From Methylobacterium isbiliense (lineage in GTDB: Bacteria; Pseudomonadota; Alphaproteobacteria; Rhizobiales; Beijerinckiaceae): 64,000 nt of DNA. Under the pieces are notes generated by a model that worked only from the letters and a program-made list of their open reading frames with translations, was not told where the DNA came from and made no database searches. Below are positions 28,025-36,813 of this stretch, in pieces (position 1 is the first letter of the stretch; the number at the start of each line of letters is the position of its first letter). The position numbers and the translations under genes were made by a program. The DNA is taken from the NCBI RefSeq assembly GCF_022179325.1, contig NZ_BPQQ01000004.1:124001-188000 (forward strand), in the 5' to 3' direction.

Positions 28025-30136
28025 GTGACCCCATCCGACAAGGACAAGCAGGATTCCCGCAACCGGCCCGGCGGACGCATCGACCCGGCGAGCGGTCCGA
28101 TCATCGACCTCAAGGCGAACCGCGTGAGCGACACGCCGCCCAGGCCGCAGGGCGCCGGCCCGGCCGCGCAGCCCGGCAAGGAGGGGCCCAAACCCGGGGA
28201 GGCGCCGAAGCCCGGCGGTCCCGCGCCCGGAGCCGGGAAGCCGGCCGGCGCCACCGGACCCGGCGCCTCCCCGGCTGCGGCCGGCGCACCGGGGGCGACC
28301 GGGGCCTCGTCCGCCCCGGCGGCCGGCGCCGGCGCGAGACCCGGCGAGGCCAAGCCCGCGGACATCGCCAAGCCCGCAGACAGCGCCAAGCCGGCGGACG
28401 TGACGAAGCCCGGGGAGGCCGCGAAACCCGCCACCGGACCGACCGGCGCCACCGGACCGACCGGCGCCACCGGGCCGTCCGCCGCGCCGGGCGCGACCGG
28501 CATGGCCGCGAAGCCGGCCGGGCCGGCCTCGGCCGTGCCGCCGTCGACGGGGGCCTCGCCCACAGGAGCGACCGGCCCGGCGAAGCCCGCAGGAACGCCG
28601 GGTCCGGCGACCGCCTCCAGCGTACCGAAGACCGGTCCTGCCGCCGCCACGACGGCTGCGGCACCGGGACCGGCCAAGGTGGAGGCCGCCAAACCCGACC
28701 TCTCGAAGCCCGACCTCTCCAAACCCGACCTGTCGAAGCCGAGCCCGGCCGGCGCGGCCGTGAAGCCCGACCCTCTCAGGACCGAGCCGCCCAAGCCCGC
28801 CGCGGGGCCGGCCAAGCCGGAACCCCGGCCGGCCGCAGCCCCGCCCCCGGCGGCCCGCTCGGGAGCCGGGTTCGGCTCCGTGCTGACGGCGGCGCTCCTC
28901 GGCGGCGTGGTCGGGGCGGGGCTCCTCTACGGCGTCACCGTGTACGGCCCGGCCTACGGGATCGGACCGCAGACGTCCGGCGATCCGGCGGCCGCCGGGC
29001 TCGACCAGCGGCTCGCCGCGCTCGCCCCCCGCGACAGCGTGCAGGCCCTCGACCGGCGCGTCGCCGCCGCGGAGGCCGCCGCCAGGACAGCCTCCGAACA
29101 AGCGGCCGAGGCGCTCAGGAAGGCGAGCGCCGCGCCCGCCACGGGCGCCGCGCCCGCCACGGGCGCCGCGCCCGCACCCGCTGCCGCTCCGGCCCCCGCG
29201 GCAGCGCCCGCCGGTGGCGACCTCCAGGCCCGGTTCGAGGCGCTCGACCAGCGCCTCGCCGGTCTCCAGGGCCGCATCGACAACCCGGAGCTGCGCCAGA
29301 AGGTCGATGCCCTGTCGCAGTCCCTCGCGGGCCTGCAGGGCCGATCCGACACGGGCGACCTGAGGAGCCGCCTCGACGGCCTGGATTCCGGCCTCAAGGC
29401 CGTGCAGGCGGATCTCGGCCGCCGCACCGCCGCCGACGAGGCCGCCGACAAGGCCCTGGCCGGCCGGCTCGACGCGCTGCAGCAGGCCTTCGAGGCCCGC
29501 GGCAAGGCGCAGGAGCAGCGCCTCGCCGACCTCGCCCGCGAGATCGCCGGCCGCGCCGAGGCGGGCACGCTGCAGGCCGGCCTGCGCGCGGTGGCGGCCG
29601 ACCGCATCGCCGCCGCCCTTGCCTTCGGGGCGCCCTACGCCGACGCGCTCGCGGCGCTCAAGCAGCTCGGGCCGGGGGATGCGGCGGCGCTCGCCCCCCT
29701 GGAGCCGTTCGCGGCCCGCGGCGCGCCGACCGCCCAGGCGCTGGCGCAGGAATTCCAGGGGATCGGCAACCGCATCACCGCCGCCGTCCGAGCCGCGCGC
29801 CAGCGCGAGGTGGCCGAGCGCGGCACCGTCACCGACCGGCTCGCCAGCATGGCGAATTCGATCGTGGCGGTGCGGCGGACGGATGCCCCCGCGGAGCCCG
29901 GCGCCCCCGCGTCCCCGGCCGGCGACGCCACCGAAGCGGCCGTGGCGAAGGTGCAGGCCGCCCTCGACCGCGGCGCGCTGCCCGAGGCCGCGGCCGCGTT
30001 CGACACCCTGCCGGAGGCCGCCCGCAAGGAGGCCGCGGCGTTCGGCGACACGCTCAAGGCCCGGGTCGCGGCCGGCGAGGCCGCCCGCGCCCGGCTCGCC
30101 GCCGCCTTCGCGTCGCTCACCGGCGCGGCCCGCTGA
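28025..30136 (+). CDS. Mitofilin-like inner-membrane protein
   Basis: A 703-residue protein. Residues 1-280 are a disordered Pro/Ala/Gly/Lys-rich region, including collagen-like GPTGATGPTGATG and a threefold PDLSK repeat. A single transmembrane helix follows (TAALLGGVVGAGLLYGV), then a long coiled-coil region (DQRLAALAPRDSV, EALDQRLAGLQGRID) and a C-terminal helical domain like that of alphaproteobacterial mitofilin homologues (COG4223). Such proteins shape intracytoplasmic or inner-membrane folds. The GTG at 28025 is the start. It is probably co-transcribed with hemD and hemY. Confidence 0.8.
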   Translation: MTPSDKDKQDSRNRPGGRIDPASGPIIDLKANRVSDTPPRPQGAGPAAQPGKEGPKPGEAPKPGGPAPGAGKPAGATGPGASPAAAGAPGATGASSAPAAGAGARPGEAKPADIAKPADSAKPADVTKPGEAAKPATGPTGATGPTGATGPSAAPGATGMAAKPAGPASAVPPSTGASPTGATGPAKPAGTPGPATASSVPKTGPAAATTAAAPGPAKVEAAKPDLSKPDLSKPDLSKPSPAGAAVKPDPLRTEPPKPAAGPAKPEPRPAAAPPPAARSGAGFGSVLTAALLGGVVGAGLLYGVTVYGPAYGIGPQTSGDPAAAGLDQRLAALAPRDSVQALDRRVAAAEAAARTASEQAAEALRKASAAPATGAAPATGAAPAPAAAPAPAAAPAGGDLQARFEALDQRLAGLQGRIDNPELRQKVDALSQSLAGLQGRSDTGDLRSRLDGLDSGLKAVQADLGRRTAADEAADKALAGRLDALQQAFEARGKAQEQRLADLAREIAGRAEAGTLQAGLRAVAADRIAAALAFGAPYADALAALKQLGPGDAAALAPLEPFAARGAPTAQALAQEFQGIGNRITAAVRAARQREVAERGTVTDRLASMANSIVAVRRTDAPAEPGAPASPAGDATEAAVAKVQAALDRGALPEAAAAFDTLPEAARKEAAAFGDTLKARVAAGEAARARLAAAFASLTGAAR

Positions 30137-30332
30137 GGCCGGCGGCCCGGCCCCTCGCGGCCGGGCGACCGGTCCGTCGTTTCCGGCGCGGTCCGGCGCG
30201 GGTCTTCCCGCGACGGCCGCGCCGGCTCACACCCGGCGGCCCGCCCGGCCGCCCGACCGATGACTGATCTCCGGGGGCATCGCTGCCCCCGCCGCGCAGG
30301 CCCGCGCGCGGATTCGAGGAGTTGAACAACCG

Positions 30333-31976
30333 ATGTGGCGCGCTCTCGCCTTCCTGGCCCTTCTGGCCGTCGCCGCCTACGCGGCGGTCTGGCTCGCCGA
30401 CCATCCCGGCGTCGTGACCGTCACCTGGGGCGGCTACGAGGTGGCGACCAGCCTCGCGGCGGGTCTCGTCGGGGTGCTGGTCCTCGCGGTGGTGCTGGGC
30501 TTCGCCTGGGCCTTCGCCCGCGGCCTGATCGGCCTGCCGCGCCGGATCTCGCGCTCGAGCCGCGAGCGGCGGCGGGCGCGGGGCTACTCGGCCCTCTCGC
30601 GCGGCATGGTGGCGGTGGGCTCCGGCGATCCCGTGGCGGCGCGCCGTCACGCGGGCGAGGCCGAGCGCCTGCTGGGCCGCGAGCCGCTGGCGCTGCTCCT
30701 CACCGCGCAGGCGGCGCAGATCTCGGGCGACCGCGCCGGGGCCGAGCGCGCCTTCCGGCGCATGGCGGACGATCCCGAGACCCGGGTGCTGGGCCTGCGC
30801 GGCCTGTTCGTGGAGGCGCGCCGCCAGGGCGACGAGGCCACGGCCCGGGCCTACGCGGCGGAGGCCGCGCACCTCGCCCCGAGCGTGTCCTGGGCGAACG
30901 AGGCGGTGCTTGAAGCCCAGTGCGCCGACCGCGACTGGAGCGGCGCCCTCGACACCGTGTCGCGCCGCGCCTCCCTCGGTATCGCCGACAAGGCGGCGGC
31001 CCGCCGCCAGCGGGCGGTGCTGCTCACCGCCAGCGCGCAGGAGCGCGAGGCGGGCGATCCCGAGCGCGCCCTCGCCCAGGCCATGGAGGCCGTGAAGCTC
31101 GCCCCCGACCTCGTGCCGGCGGCCGCGGTGGCCGGGCGCCTGCTGTCGCGCCGGGCCGAGCTGAAGAAGGCCGCCCGGGTGGTGGAGGCTGCCTGGAAGG
31201 CCGGCCCGCATCCCGACCTCGCCCGCGTCTATCTCGACCTGCGCCCGGGCGATTCGAGCCGCGACCGGCTCGCCCGGGCCGAGACCCTGGCCCGCCTCTC
31301 GTCCTGGCACCCGGAGGCGCGCTTCGCCATCGCGCGGGCGGCCCTCGAATCCCGCGAGTTCGGCCGTGCCCGCGACGTGCTGGCCCCGCTCATCGCCGAA
31401 TCCCCGACCCGGCGCGCCTACCTGCTGATGGCCGAGATCGAGGAGGCCGAGCACGGCCGCGGCTCGGGACGCGCCCGTGAATGGCTCGCCCGCGCCGCCC
31501 GCGCCCCACGCGATCCGGCGTGGTGCGCGGACGGCATCGTCTCCGAGCGCTGGGCGCCGATCTCGCCGGTGAGCGGCCGCCTCGACGCCTTCGTCTGGCA
31601 GACCCCGCCCGACCTCATCACCCGCGGCCCCGAGGAGGCCGAGGCGCCCGAGGAGCCGGAGCCGGAGGAGCCGGAGGAGCAGCGGGAGGTGCTGGCCGCC
31701 CCGGAGCCGGCCCGCACCGCGCCGGTGCCGGCCGCCGAGACCCGGATGCCGGCCCCCGAACCCGCTCCGCCGCGGACCGGCGAGACGAAGCCGCCGCAAG
31801 CGGGCGAGGGCAAGCCCGCTCCGGTGGCGGAGACCAAGCCGCCGCGGCCCCACGGCAACGGCCTCGACACCTCCGCGCCGCCCTTCGCGGCGACCGCGAC
31901 GCCGGTGGTCCTGCCGCAGCCCAAGCCTGCCGAGGACGACGCGACCTTCACCGAGCGCCCGCGCCGGGTGGTCTGA
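30333..31976 (+). CDS. hemY: HemY-type tetratricopeptide membrane protein
   Basis: A 547-residue protein of the HemY N-terminal-domain family (distinct from Bacillus HemY). Two N-terminal transmembrane helices (MWRALAFLALLAVAAYAAVW and VGVLVLAVVLGFAWAF) precede a TPR-rich region (residues about 80-420: LALLLTAQAAQISGD, AEAAHLAPSVSWANEAVLEA). A disordered Pro/Glu-rich tail follows. It is found beside hemCD in proteobacteria, but the biochemical role in haem synthesis is uncertain. Start ATG at 30333 after GAGGAG. Confidence 0.88.
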   Translation: MWRALAFLALLAVAAYAAVWLADHPGVVTVTWGGYEVATSLAAGLVGVLVLAVVLGFAWAFARGLIGLPRRISRSSRERRRARGYSALSRGMVAVGSGDPVAARRHAGEAERLLGREPLALLLTAQAAQISGDRAGAERAFRRMADDPETRVLGLRGLFVEARRQGDEATARAYAAEAAHLAPSVSWANEAVLEAQCADRDWSGALDTVSRRASLGIADKAAARRQRAVLLTASAQEREAGDPERALAQAMEAVKLAPDLVPAAAVAGRLLSRRAELKKAARVVEAAWKAGPHPDLARVYLDLRPGDSSRDRLARAETLARLSSWHPEARFAIARAALESREFGRARDVLAPLIAESPTRRAYLLMAEIEEAEHGRGSGRAREWLARAARAPRDPAWCADGIVSERWAPISPVSGRLDAFVWQTPPDLITRGPEEAEAPEEPEPEEPEEQREVLAAPEPARTAPVPAAETRMPAPEPAPPRTGETKPPQAGEGKPAPVAETKPPRPHGNGLDTSAPPFAATATPVVLPQPKPAEDDATFTERPRRVV

Positions 31977-32197
31977 CGCGCGGGATCCCTCGTCCCGCCA
32001 CTCCGTCCCGGCCCCGCGCGGGATCCGCGATCCCGGGCGGGGTCGCCGGTTCCGGTGTCCTTCGTCCGCCCGGGAGACGGGACGCCGGCACGTGGGTTGG
32101 CCGGCCCGCGTCGGCCCGCCCATGCCGGGCGGATAGGCGCAGGTCCGCATTCGGCGTAAGCACCGGCCGCAACGACCAACCGGAGGGAGACACGCCC

Positions 32198-33892
32198 GTG
32201 CCCAAGCCCCACGGCCTCGACAACGGCCTGACCAATTACGGCGACCGGGATTTCGCGCGCTTCCTGCGCCGCTCCTTCGCGCGCTCGATGGGGATCTCGC
32301 CGGGGCTCCTCGACAAGCCGGTGGTCGGCATCGCCATGACGCCGTCCGGCTTCAACAACTGCCACCGGGGCGTGCCCGAACTGGTCGAGGCGGTCTCGCG
32401 CGGGGTCCTGGCGGCGGGCGCGCTGCCGCGGCCCTTCCCGACCGTGTCGCTGGGCGAGGTCTTCCTCAACCCGACCAGCATGGTCTACCGCAACCTGATG
32501 GCGATCGACACCGAGGAGATGATCGGCGCCCAGCCGATGGACGCCGTGGTGCTGATCGGCGGCTGCGACAAGACCGTGCCGGCCCAGCTCATGGGGGCGG
32601 TCTCGGCCAACCGCCCGGCGGTGCAGCTCGTCACCGGGCCGATGTCTACCGGGCGCCACCGCGGCCAGCGGCTCGGCGCCTGCACCGACTGCCGCAGCTT
32701 CTGGGCCAAGTACCGGGCCGGCACGGTCGACGCCGACGAGATCGCCACCGTCGAGGGCCGCCTCTCGGTCACGCAGGGGACCTGCGCGGTGATGGGCACG
32801 GCCTCGACCATGGCCTGCCTCGCCGAGGCGCTGGGGATGTCGCTGCCGGGCACCGCGGCGATCCCCGCCGTGCACGCCGACCGGCTCGTCGCCGCGGAGG
32901 CGAGCGGGCGGGCCGCCGTCGGCCTGATCGCGAATCCGATCACGCCCGACCGGATCGTCACCGAACGATCGGTTGAGAACGCGCTGCGCGTCCTGATGGC
33001 GCTCGGCGGCTCGACCAACGCGGTGGTGCACCTCGCCGCCATCGCGGGACGGCGCGGCATCCGCATCACCAACCAGCGCCTCAACGCGATCTCGGACGAG
33101 ACGCCGGTCCTCGTCGACCTGAAGCCGGTCGGTGAGGGCTACATGGAGGATTTCCACGCGGCGGGCGGCATGGGGGCGCTGCTGCGCGAACTGAAGCCGC
33201 TCCTCCACCTCGATACGATCGACGTCGAGGGCCGCACGCTGGCCGAGCGGCTGGACGAGCCGCTCGACTGGGTCGACCGGAGCGTGATCCGGCCCTTCGG
33301 CGACCCGGTCTCGGCGGTCGGCGGGCTCGTGGCGCTCTCGGGCTCGCTCGCGCCGGACGGGGCGATCTTCAAGCGGGCGGCGGCGACGCCGGCGCTGTTC
33401 GAGAGCGAGGGGCGGGCGGTGGTGTTCACCGGCCTCGACGACCTCGCCCGCCGAATCGACGATCCCGACCTCGACGTGCGGCCGGACGACGTGCTGGTGC
33501 TCCAGAACATCGGGCCCCACGCCGCCGGCATGCCGGAGGCCGGCTACCTGCCGATCCCCAGGAAGCTGGCGCAGGCCGGGGTGAAGGACATGGTGCGCAT
33601 CTCGGACGGGCGTATGTCCGGCACCGCCTTCGGGTCGATCGTGCTGCACGTCGCGCCCGAATCGGCCATCGGCGGCCCGCTCGCGGCGGTGCGCGACGGC
33701 GACCGCATCCGCCTCTCGGTGAAGGAGAAGCGCATCGACCTCCTGGTGGAGGAGGACGAGATCCGCCGCCGCCTGGCCGAGGTCGTGCCGCCGCCCGCCC
33801 TGGCCCGCGGCTACAAGGCCCTCTACCGGCGCACCGTGCTGCAGGCGCCGGAGGGCTGCGACTTCGACTTCCTCACCGCCGAAGGGCACTGA
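32198..33892 (+). CDS. IlvD/Edd-family dehydratase (sugar-acid dehydratase-like)
   Basis: A 564-residue Fe-S dehydratase. The three cluster-binding cysteines are Cys55 (GFNNCHRG), Cys123 (GGCDKT) and Cys196 (QGTCAVMGTASTMA). The C-terminal SDGRMSG and HVAPESA carry the metal- and substrate-binding blocks. The sequence STGRHRGQRLGACTDCRSFWAKYR and the length fit the arabonate/xylonate-type branch better than biosynthetic IlvD, but no sugar-catabolism genes are adjacent. The start is the GTG at 32198 behind CGGAGGGAG. Confidence 0.88.
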   Translation: MPKPHGLDNGLTNYGDRDFARFLRRSFARSMGISPGLLDKPVVGIAMTPSGFNNCHRGVPELVEAVSRGVLAAGALPRPFPTVSLGEVFLNPTSMVYRNLMAIDTEEMIGAQPMDAVVLIGGCDKTVPAQLMGAVSANRPAVQLVTGPMSTGRHRGQRLGACTDCRSFWAKYRAGTVDADEIATVEGRLSVTQGTCAVMGTASTMACLAEALGMSLPGTAAIPAVHADRLVAAEASGRAAVGLIANPITPDRIVTERSVENALRVLMALGGSTNAVVHLAAIAGRRGIRITNQRLNAISDETPVLVDLKPVGEGYMEDFHAAGGMGALLRELKPLLHLDTIDVEGRTLAERLDEPLDWVDRSVIRPFGDPVSAVGGLVALSGSLAPDGAIFKRAAATPALFESEGRAVVFTGLDDLARRIDDPDLDVRPDDVLVLQNIGPHAAGMPEAGYLPIPRKLAQAGVKDMVRISDGRMSGTAFGSIVLHVAPESAIGGPLAAVRDGDRIRLSVKEKRIDLLVEEDEIRRRLAEVVPPPALARGYKALYRRTVLQAPEGCDFDFLTAEGH

Positions 33893-34020
33893 CCCGCGCC
33901 GTCCTCCGCCGGGCCTGAAAAGGGTGCAGGACCAAGATCCTGGGCGCAAGCGCCGGGCGCCGCTTCCGCCCGGGGAACGAAGCCCGGCCGGGGCGTGTTC
34001 GGCAGGAGTGGAGATGCGCG

Positions 34021-34212
34021 ATGACCGAACCCGACCCGCCCGAGCCGGAGGCCACCACGCAGGAGGAGGCGTTCCACATCCCCGACGAGGTGGCGGCGGC
34101 GCTCACCGAGTTCGCGGCGGTGGAGCAGCTGAGCCGGGGGGCCGCGATCTGCACGATCCTGGCGGAGTACCTGCGGCTGAAGGGCTACCTCAAGGTCCGG
34201 CCGCGGCCGTGA
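34021..34212 (+). CDS. Small hypothetical protein
   Basis: A 63-residue acidic protein (ATG at 34021 after GGAGTGGAG). The N-terminal third is Pro/Glu/Thr-rich; the rest (IPDEVAAALTEFAAVEQLSRG onward) is helical and vaguely like a small ribbon-helix-helix or helix-turn-helix. It overlaps the next gene (GTGA), implying co-translation. Function unknown. Confidence 0.5.
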   Translation: MTEPDPPEPEATTQEEAFHIPDEVAAALTEFAAVEQLSRGAAICTILAEYLRLKGYLKVRPRP

Positions 34213-34553
34213 GCGGGGCCGTGCGGGGGGCGCTGGCCCTCGGGCTCGCCCTGCTGGCGGCCTTCGCCGCCGGGCCGGCCGCGGCCCAGGAGCGGGCACT
34301 CGTCCTGCCTCACATCGAGGGCGAGCGGCAGGGGCGCATCGTCGGCGAGGCCGCCGCCTGCGGGGCGGACGAGGCGACCACGCAGGCCGCCCTGCGCCTG
34401 CTCTCCGAGCGCATGCGCGCGCGGGTGGGCCAGACCCTGTGGCAGGACCGCTTCCTGCCCGAGTTCAACGATGCGCTGCGGCTGGGCGCGCAAGTGCCGC
34501 CCGGCGATTGCGCCAAGGCCCTGGCGGCCCTCACCGCGCTGATGCGGGAGTGA
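34209..34553 (+). CDS. Small exported hypothetical protein
   Basis: A 114-residue protein from the GTG at 34209, which overlaps the upstream stop. It has a convincing signal peptide (ALALGLALLAAFAAGPAAA) and two cysteines in the mature part (AAACGAD and PPGDCAK) that may form a disulphide. No known domain. It is encoded with the preceding 63-residue protein. Its 3' end overlaps a convergent 47-codon gene. Confidence 0.6.
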   Translation: MSGAVRGALALGLALLAAFAAGPAAAQERALVLPHIEGERQGRIVGEAAACGADEATTQAALRLLSERMRARVGQTLWQDRFLPEFNDALRLGAQVPPGDCAKALAALTALMRE

Positions 34554-34674
34554 CGAGGGCGGGCGCCGGCCGGGGCGCGGCCTCGTCGGCCCGCGCCGCC
34601 GTGAGCCAGATGCCGCAGCCGGCGATCAGCACGAGCTTGGCGATGAAGGCGAGATCCTCGATCAGGGCGCGCAT
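34531..34674 (-). CDS. 47-residue single-pass membrane microprotein
   Basis: ATG at 34674 preceded on the minus strand by a near-perfect ribosome-binding site (ACGGAGGTTCCC). The product has one hydrophobic helix (LAFIAKLVLIAGCGIWLTAA) and a Pro/Ala-rich tail. It overlaps the 3' end of the convergent exported-protein gene by 23 bases. Its small size makes it easy to miss; the ribosome-binding site is the main support. Confidence 0.5.
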   Translation of the reverse strand: MRALIEDLAFIAKLVLIAGCGIWLTAARADEAAPRPAPALVTPASAR

Positions 34675-34845
34675 GGGAACCTCCGTCGGCTGCGGCGCCG
34701 TGTAGACCTCGGCCGTTGCGGCAGGATTGCGCGGTGCATTGCGTCCCGCCCCCGGCCTGCGTAATCGCCGCGGATGGGCCGGGCTTTGATCCGCCCGATA
34801 CCAGTCCCCATGCCGACAATGGCCCGGATCGCTCGGTGAGGCTGC

Positions 34846-35133
34846 GTGAACGACAACCTTGAAGCCGGGGAGCTGGTCAGGCGCTGCCGGATGTTCGAGC
34901 AGGTGATCGCCCTCCTGGTCGAGCACGTGCATCCCCGTCCCACCTCCTCGCAGCGGCTGGCCCTGCGGGTGATGCGCACCCTCGCGGCGCGGGCCGAGGC
35001 CGAGGCTCTGCCGCCCGCCACCCTCGCGGTCCTGCGCCGGGCGACGCGGGCCCTTGCCGCCGACGCCGGATCCCGGATCGGGTCCGTCCTGGTCTCGCCC
35101 CTCGCGCCCGTCCTGCTCGCAATCGCCGCGTGA
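34846..35133 (+). CDS. Small hypothetical protein
   Basis: A 95-residue helical protein from a GTG at 34846 (MNDNLEAGELVRRC). It is Ala/Leu/Arg-rich with a hydrophobic C-terminal stretch (GSVLVSPLAPVLLAIAA) that could be membrane-associated. No signal peptide and no recognised family. Confidence 0.45.
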   Translation: MNDNLEAGELVRRCRMFEQVIALLVEHVHPRPTSSQRLALRVMRTLAARAEAEALPPATLAVLRRATRALAADAGSRIGSVLVSPLAPVLLAIAA

Positions 35134-35141
35134 GGACCGCC

Positions 35142-35477
35142 TCAGGGCGCCTCCGCCGCGGGCGCGGCCTGCGCCGCCGCCACGACGCGCAGCGCCCCGG
35201 CCACGCGCTCGCGCACCATCGCCTCCGACAGGGGTGAGGCGAGGATCAGGCTCGCGACCACCTGCGGGTATTGCTGGCGCCGCCGGGGCGTGCGGGCGTG
35301 GTCGGCGATGCGGATCTGCTGCGCGGCCCCCGGTGCGCGCAGGTACAGGCTGCCGCTGCGGGCGCCTTCGGCGACCGGCGTGTAGCCCTCCGCCAGGAGG
35401 AGCGCGCGGGCGAGCGCCCGGGCCTGCGTGGGCGTCAGGCGCTCAGGGCCGCCAATCCGAGGCCGTCTCGTCCTCAT
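35142..35477 (-). CDS. Hypothetical protein downstream of rlmE
   Basis: A 111-residue protein starting at the ATG at 35477, inside the last codons of rlmE (35-base overlap), so it is probably translated from the same mRNA. A mixed alpha/beta pattern ([22 protein letters not shown]) suggests a small globular domain, followed by an Ala-rich helix. Function unknown. Confidence 0.5.
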   Translation of the reverse strand: MRTRRPRIGGPERLTPTQARALARALLLAEGYTPVAEGARSGSLYLRAPGAAQQIRIADHARTPRRRQQYPQVVASLILASPLSEAMVRERVAGALRVVAAAQAAPAAEAP

Positions 35478-36201
35478 CCGGCTCCCCGTCCTGCGGCCCG
35501 CCCGCCTCGCCGCGATAGCCGGTGGCGAGCACGTAGAGTTCGCTCGAATCCGCCCGGCTCGCGGCCGGCTTGACGTGGCGGACCACCGCGAAGTCGCGCT
35601 TGAGGTCGGCGAGCAGCGCGCCTTCGGTGCCGCCCTGCAGCACCTTGGCGAGATAGGCCCCCTCCGGCGCCAGCACCTCGCGGGCGAAGGCGGCAGCGGT
35701 CTCGGCGAGACCCATGATGCGCAGGTGGTCGGTCTTCCTGTGGCCGGTGGCGTTGGCGGCCATGTCGGACATCACGAGGTCGGCCGGCCCCCCGAGCAGG
35801 TCGACGAGGCGGGCGGGCGCGCTCGGATCGAGGAAGTCGAGGGTGATGAAGTCGACGCCCGGCATCGGCTCGATCTCCAGGAGGTCGATGCCGACCACCC
35901 GGCCCCGCGGCCCGGCGGCGCCCGGATGGCTGCCGACCTTCGCGGCGGCGACCTGCGACCAGCCGCCCGGGGCCGCCCCGAGATCGACCACCCGCTGGCC
36001 GGGCCTGAGCAGGTGGAAGCGCTCGTCGATCTCCAGGAGCTTGTAGGCGGCGCGCGAGCGGTAGCCCTCGCGCTTGGCGCGGGCCACGTAGGGGTCGTTG
36101 AGCTGGCGCTCCAGCCAGCGCTTCGAGGAGACCGTGCGCCCGCGCGCCGTGCGCACCCGCTGCTTCAGGTCGCCCCGGGGGCCTCCGCGCCGATCGCTCA
36201 T
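35443..36201 (-). CDS. rlmE: 23S rRNA (uridine-2'-O) methyltransferase
   Basis: A 252-residue RrmJ/FtsJ enzyme that methylates U2552 of 23S rRNA on the 50S subunit. SAM motif [16 protein letters not shown]. The K-D-K-E tetrad is visible as Lys in RAAYKLLE, Asp in SDMAAN, Lys in LAKVLQGG and Glu in SSELYV. A short acidic tail follows. Start ATG at 36201. Confidence 0.95.
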   Translation of the reverse strand: MSDRRGGPRGDLKQRVRTARGRTVSSKRWLERQLNDPYVARAKREGYRSRAAYKLLEIDERFHLLRPGQRVVDLGAAPGGWSQVAAAKVGSHPGAAGPRGRVVGIDLLEIEPMPGVDFITLDFLDPSAPARLVDLLGGPADLVMSDMAANATGHRKTDHLRIMGLAETAAAFAREVLAPEGAYLAKVLQGGTEGALLADLKRDFAVVRHVKPAASRADSSELYVLATGYRGEAGGPQDGEPDEDETASDWRP

Positions 36202-36624
36202 CCCGACACCACTCCCGCCGCCTCCCTGAGCAGATGACGCCGGGAGGCGGGCGCCGCAAGGGGAAAGGAGACGATCGCGGCCCCGCAAGGCCGGGGCGCC
36301 GCCGCGGCGCGACTCCGGTTCGGTGCCGGGACACCGCAGAGGACGGGCCACGCAGGAGACGGCCCGGGGAGCGACCGCGGCCCTGCCGCACGGACCGGCC
36401 GGACCGGGCCGTCGCGCGATCGGCGGGCGCACGACACACACCTCCGAATACCTACGTACTCGATCCTTACGCAAAGTAATCCATTGGAGATCTTGCGTTT
36501 TCCGATTTGCCTCCGATTAACCATTGGAAATGCACGATCGCATGATCTCGACAGCCTGCTCCGATTCCGGCATCCAGATCCTGCAAGGGACACACAAGCC
36601 CTTGCGATCACACAGGAAAGCATC
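36202..36624 (+). promoter_or_regulatory. 423-base intergenic region upstream of the Cys/Pro-peptide gene
   Basis: The rlmE-proximal half is ordinary GC-rich sequence. From about 36430 it becomes clearly AT-richer. It contains direct repeats CCATTGGAGA (36481-36490) and CCATTGGAAA (36521-36530) spaced exactly 40 bases, plus three TCCGATT words (36501, 36512, 36560). A weak sigma-70-like pair, TTGCGT (36493-36498) and GATTAA (36515-36520) with 16-base spacing, is possible. AGGAAAG precedes the ATG at 36625. These are candidate activator and promoter sites only. Confidence 0.4.
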
Positions 36625-36768
36625 ATGAAGAAGCTCGACGCCAAGACCCTCGGTGCCGTCGCGGGCGGCTGCTGCTGGTGCCCGCCGCCGCCGCCGGCCT
36701 GCCCCCCGCCGCCCCCGGCCTGCCCGCCGCAGCAGAGCTACACCGTCACCAAGTCGAAGAAGTGCTGA
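36625..36768 (+). CDS. Double-glycine-leader Cys/Pro-rich peptide precursor (putative microcin/RiPP)
   Basis: A 47-residue precursor. Residues 1-15 (MKKLDAKTLGAVAGG) look like a class II bacteriocin or microcin leader ending in Gly-Gly, the cleavage signal of C39 peptidases. The predicted 32-residue product starts with Cys-Cys-Trp-Cys and continues with two C-P5-A-type units (PPPPPAC twice). It ends in a polar Tyr/Thr/Lys tail with a terminal Cys. Cysteines are at 16, 17, 19, 26, 33 and 47. The genes that follow encode an acyltransferase-like protein, an export adaptor and a peptidase-ABC transporter, which fits a secreted modified peptide. I know of no described family with this core; function is inferred from context. 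Confidence 0.75.
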   Translation: MKKLDAKTLGAVAGGCCWCPPPPPACPPPPPACPPQQSYTVTKSKKC

Positions 36769-36813
36769 GGCCGCACTGACCGCGGGGCGGTGCCATCCCG
36801 AAGGTTCTGAACG

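Noticed and set aside
28009-30267. 752-codon frame overlapping the mitofilin-like gene in another phase
   Set aside because: Product is Arg/Gly/Ala/Pro-rich with no hydrophobic or structured region; the other frame has a transmembrane helix and coiled coils.
36484-36624. Longer form of the Cys/Pro peptide starting at 36484 (94 codons)
   Set aside because: The upstream part lies in the AT-rich promoter region, lacks a ribosome-binding site and would bury the Gly-Gly leader; the ATG at 36625 has AGGAAAG in front.
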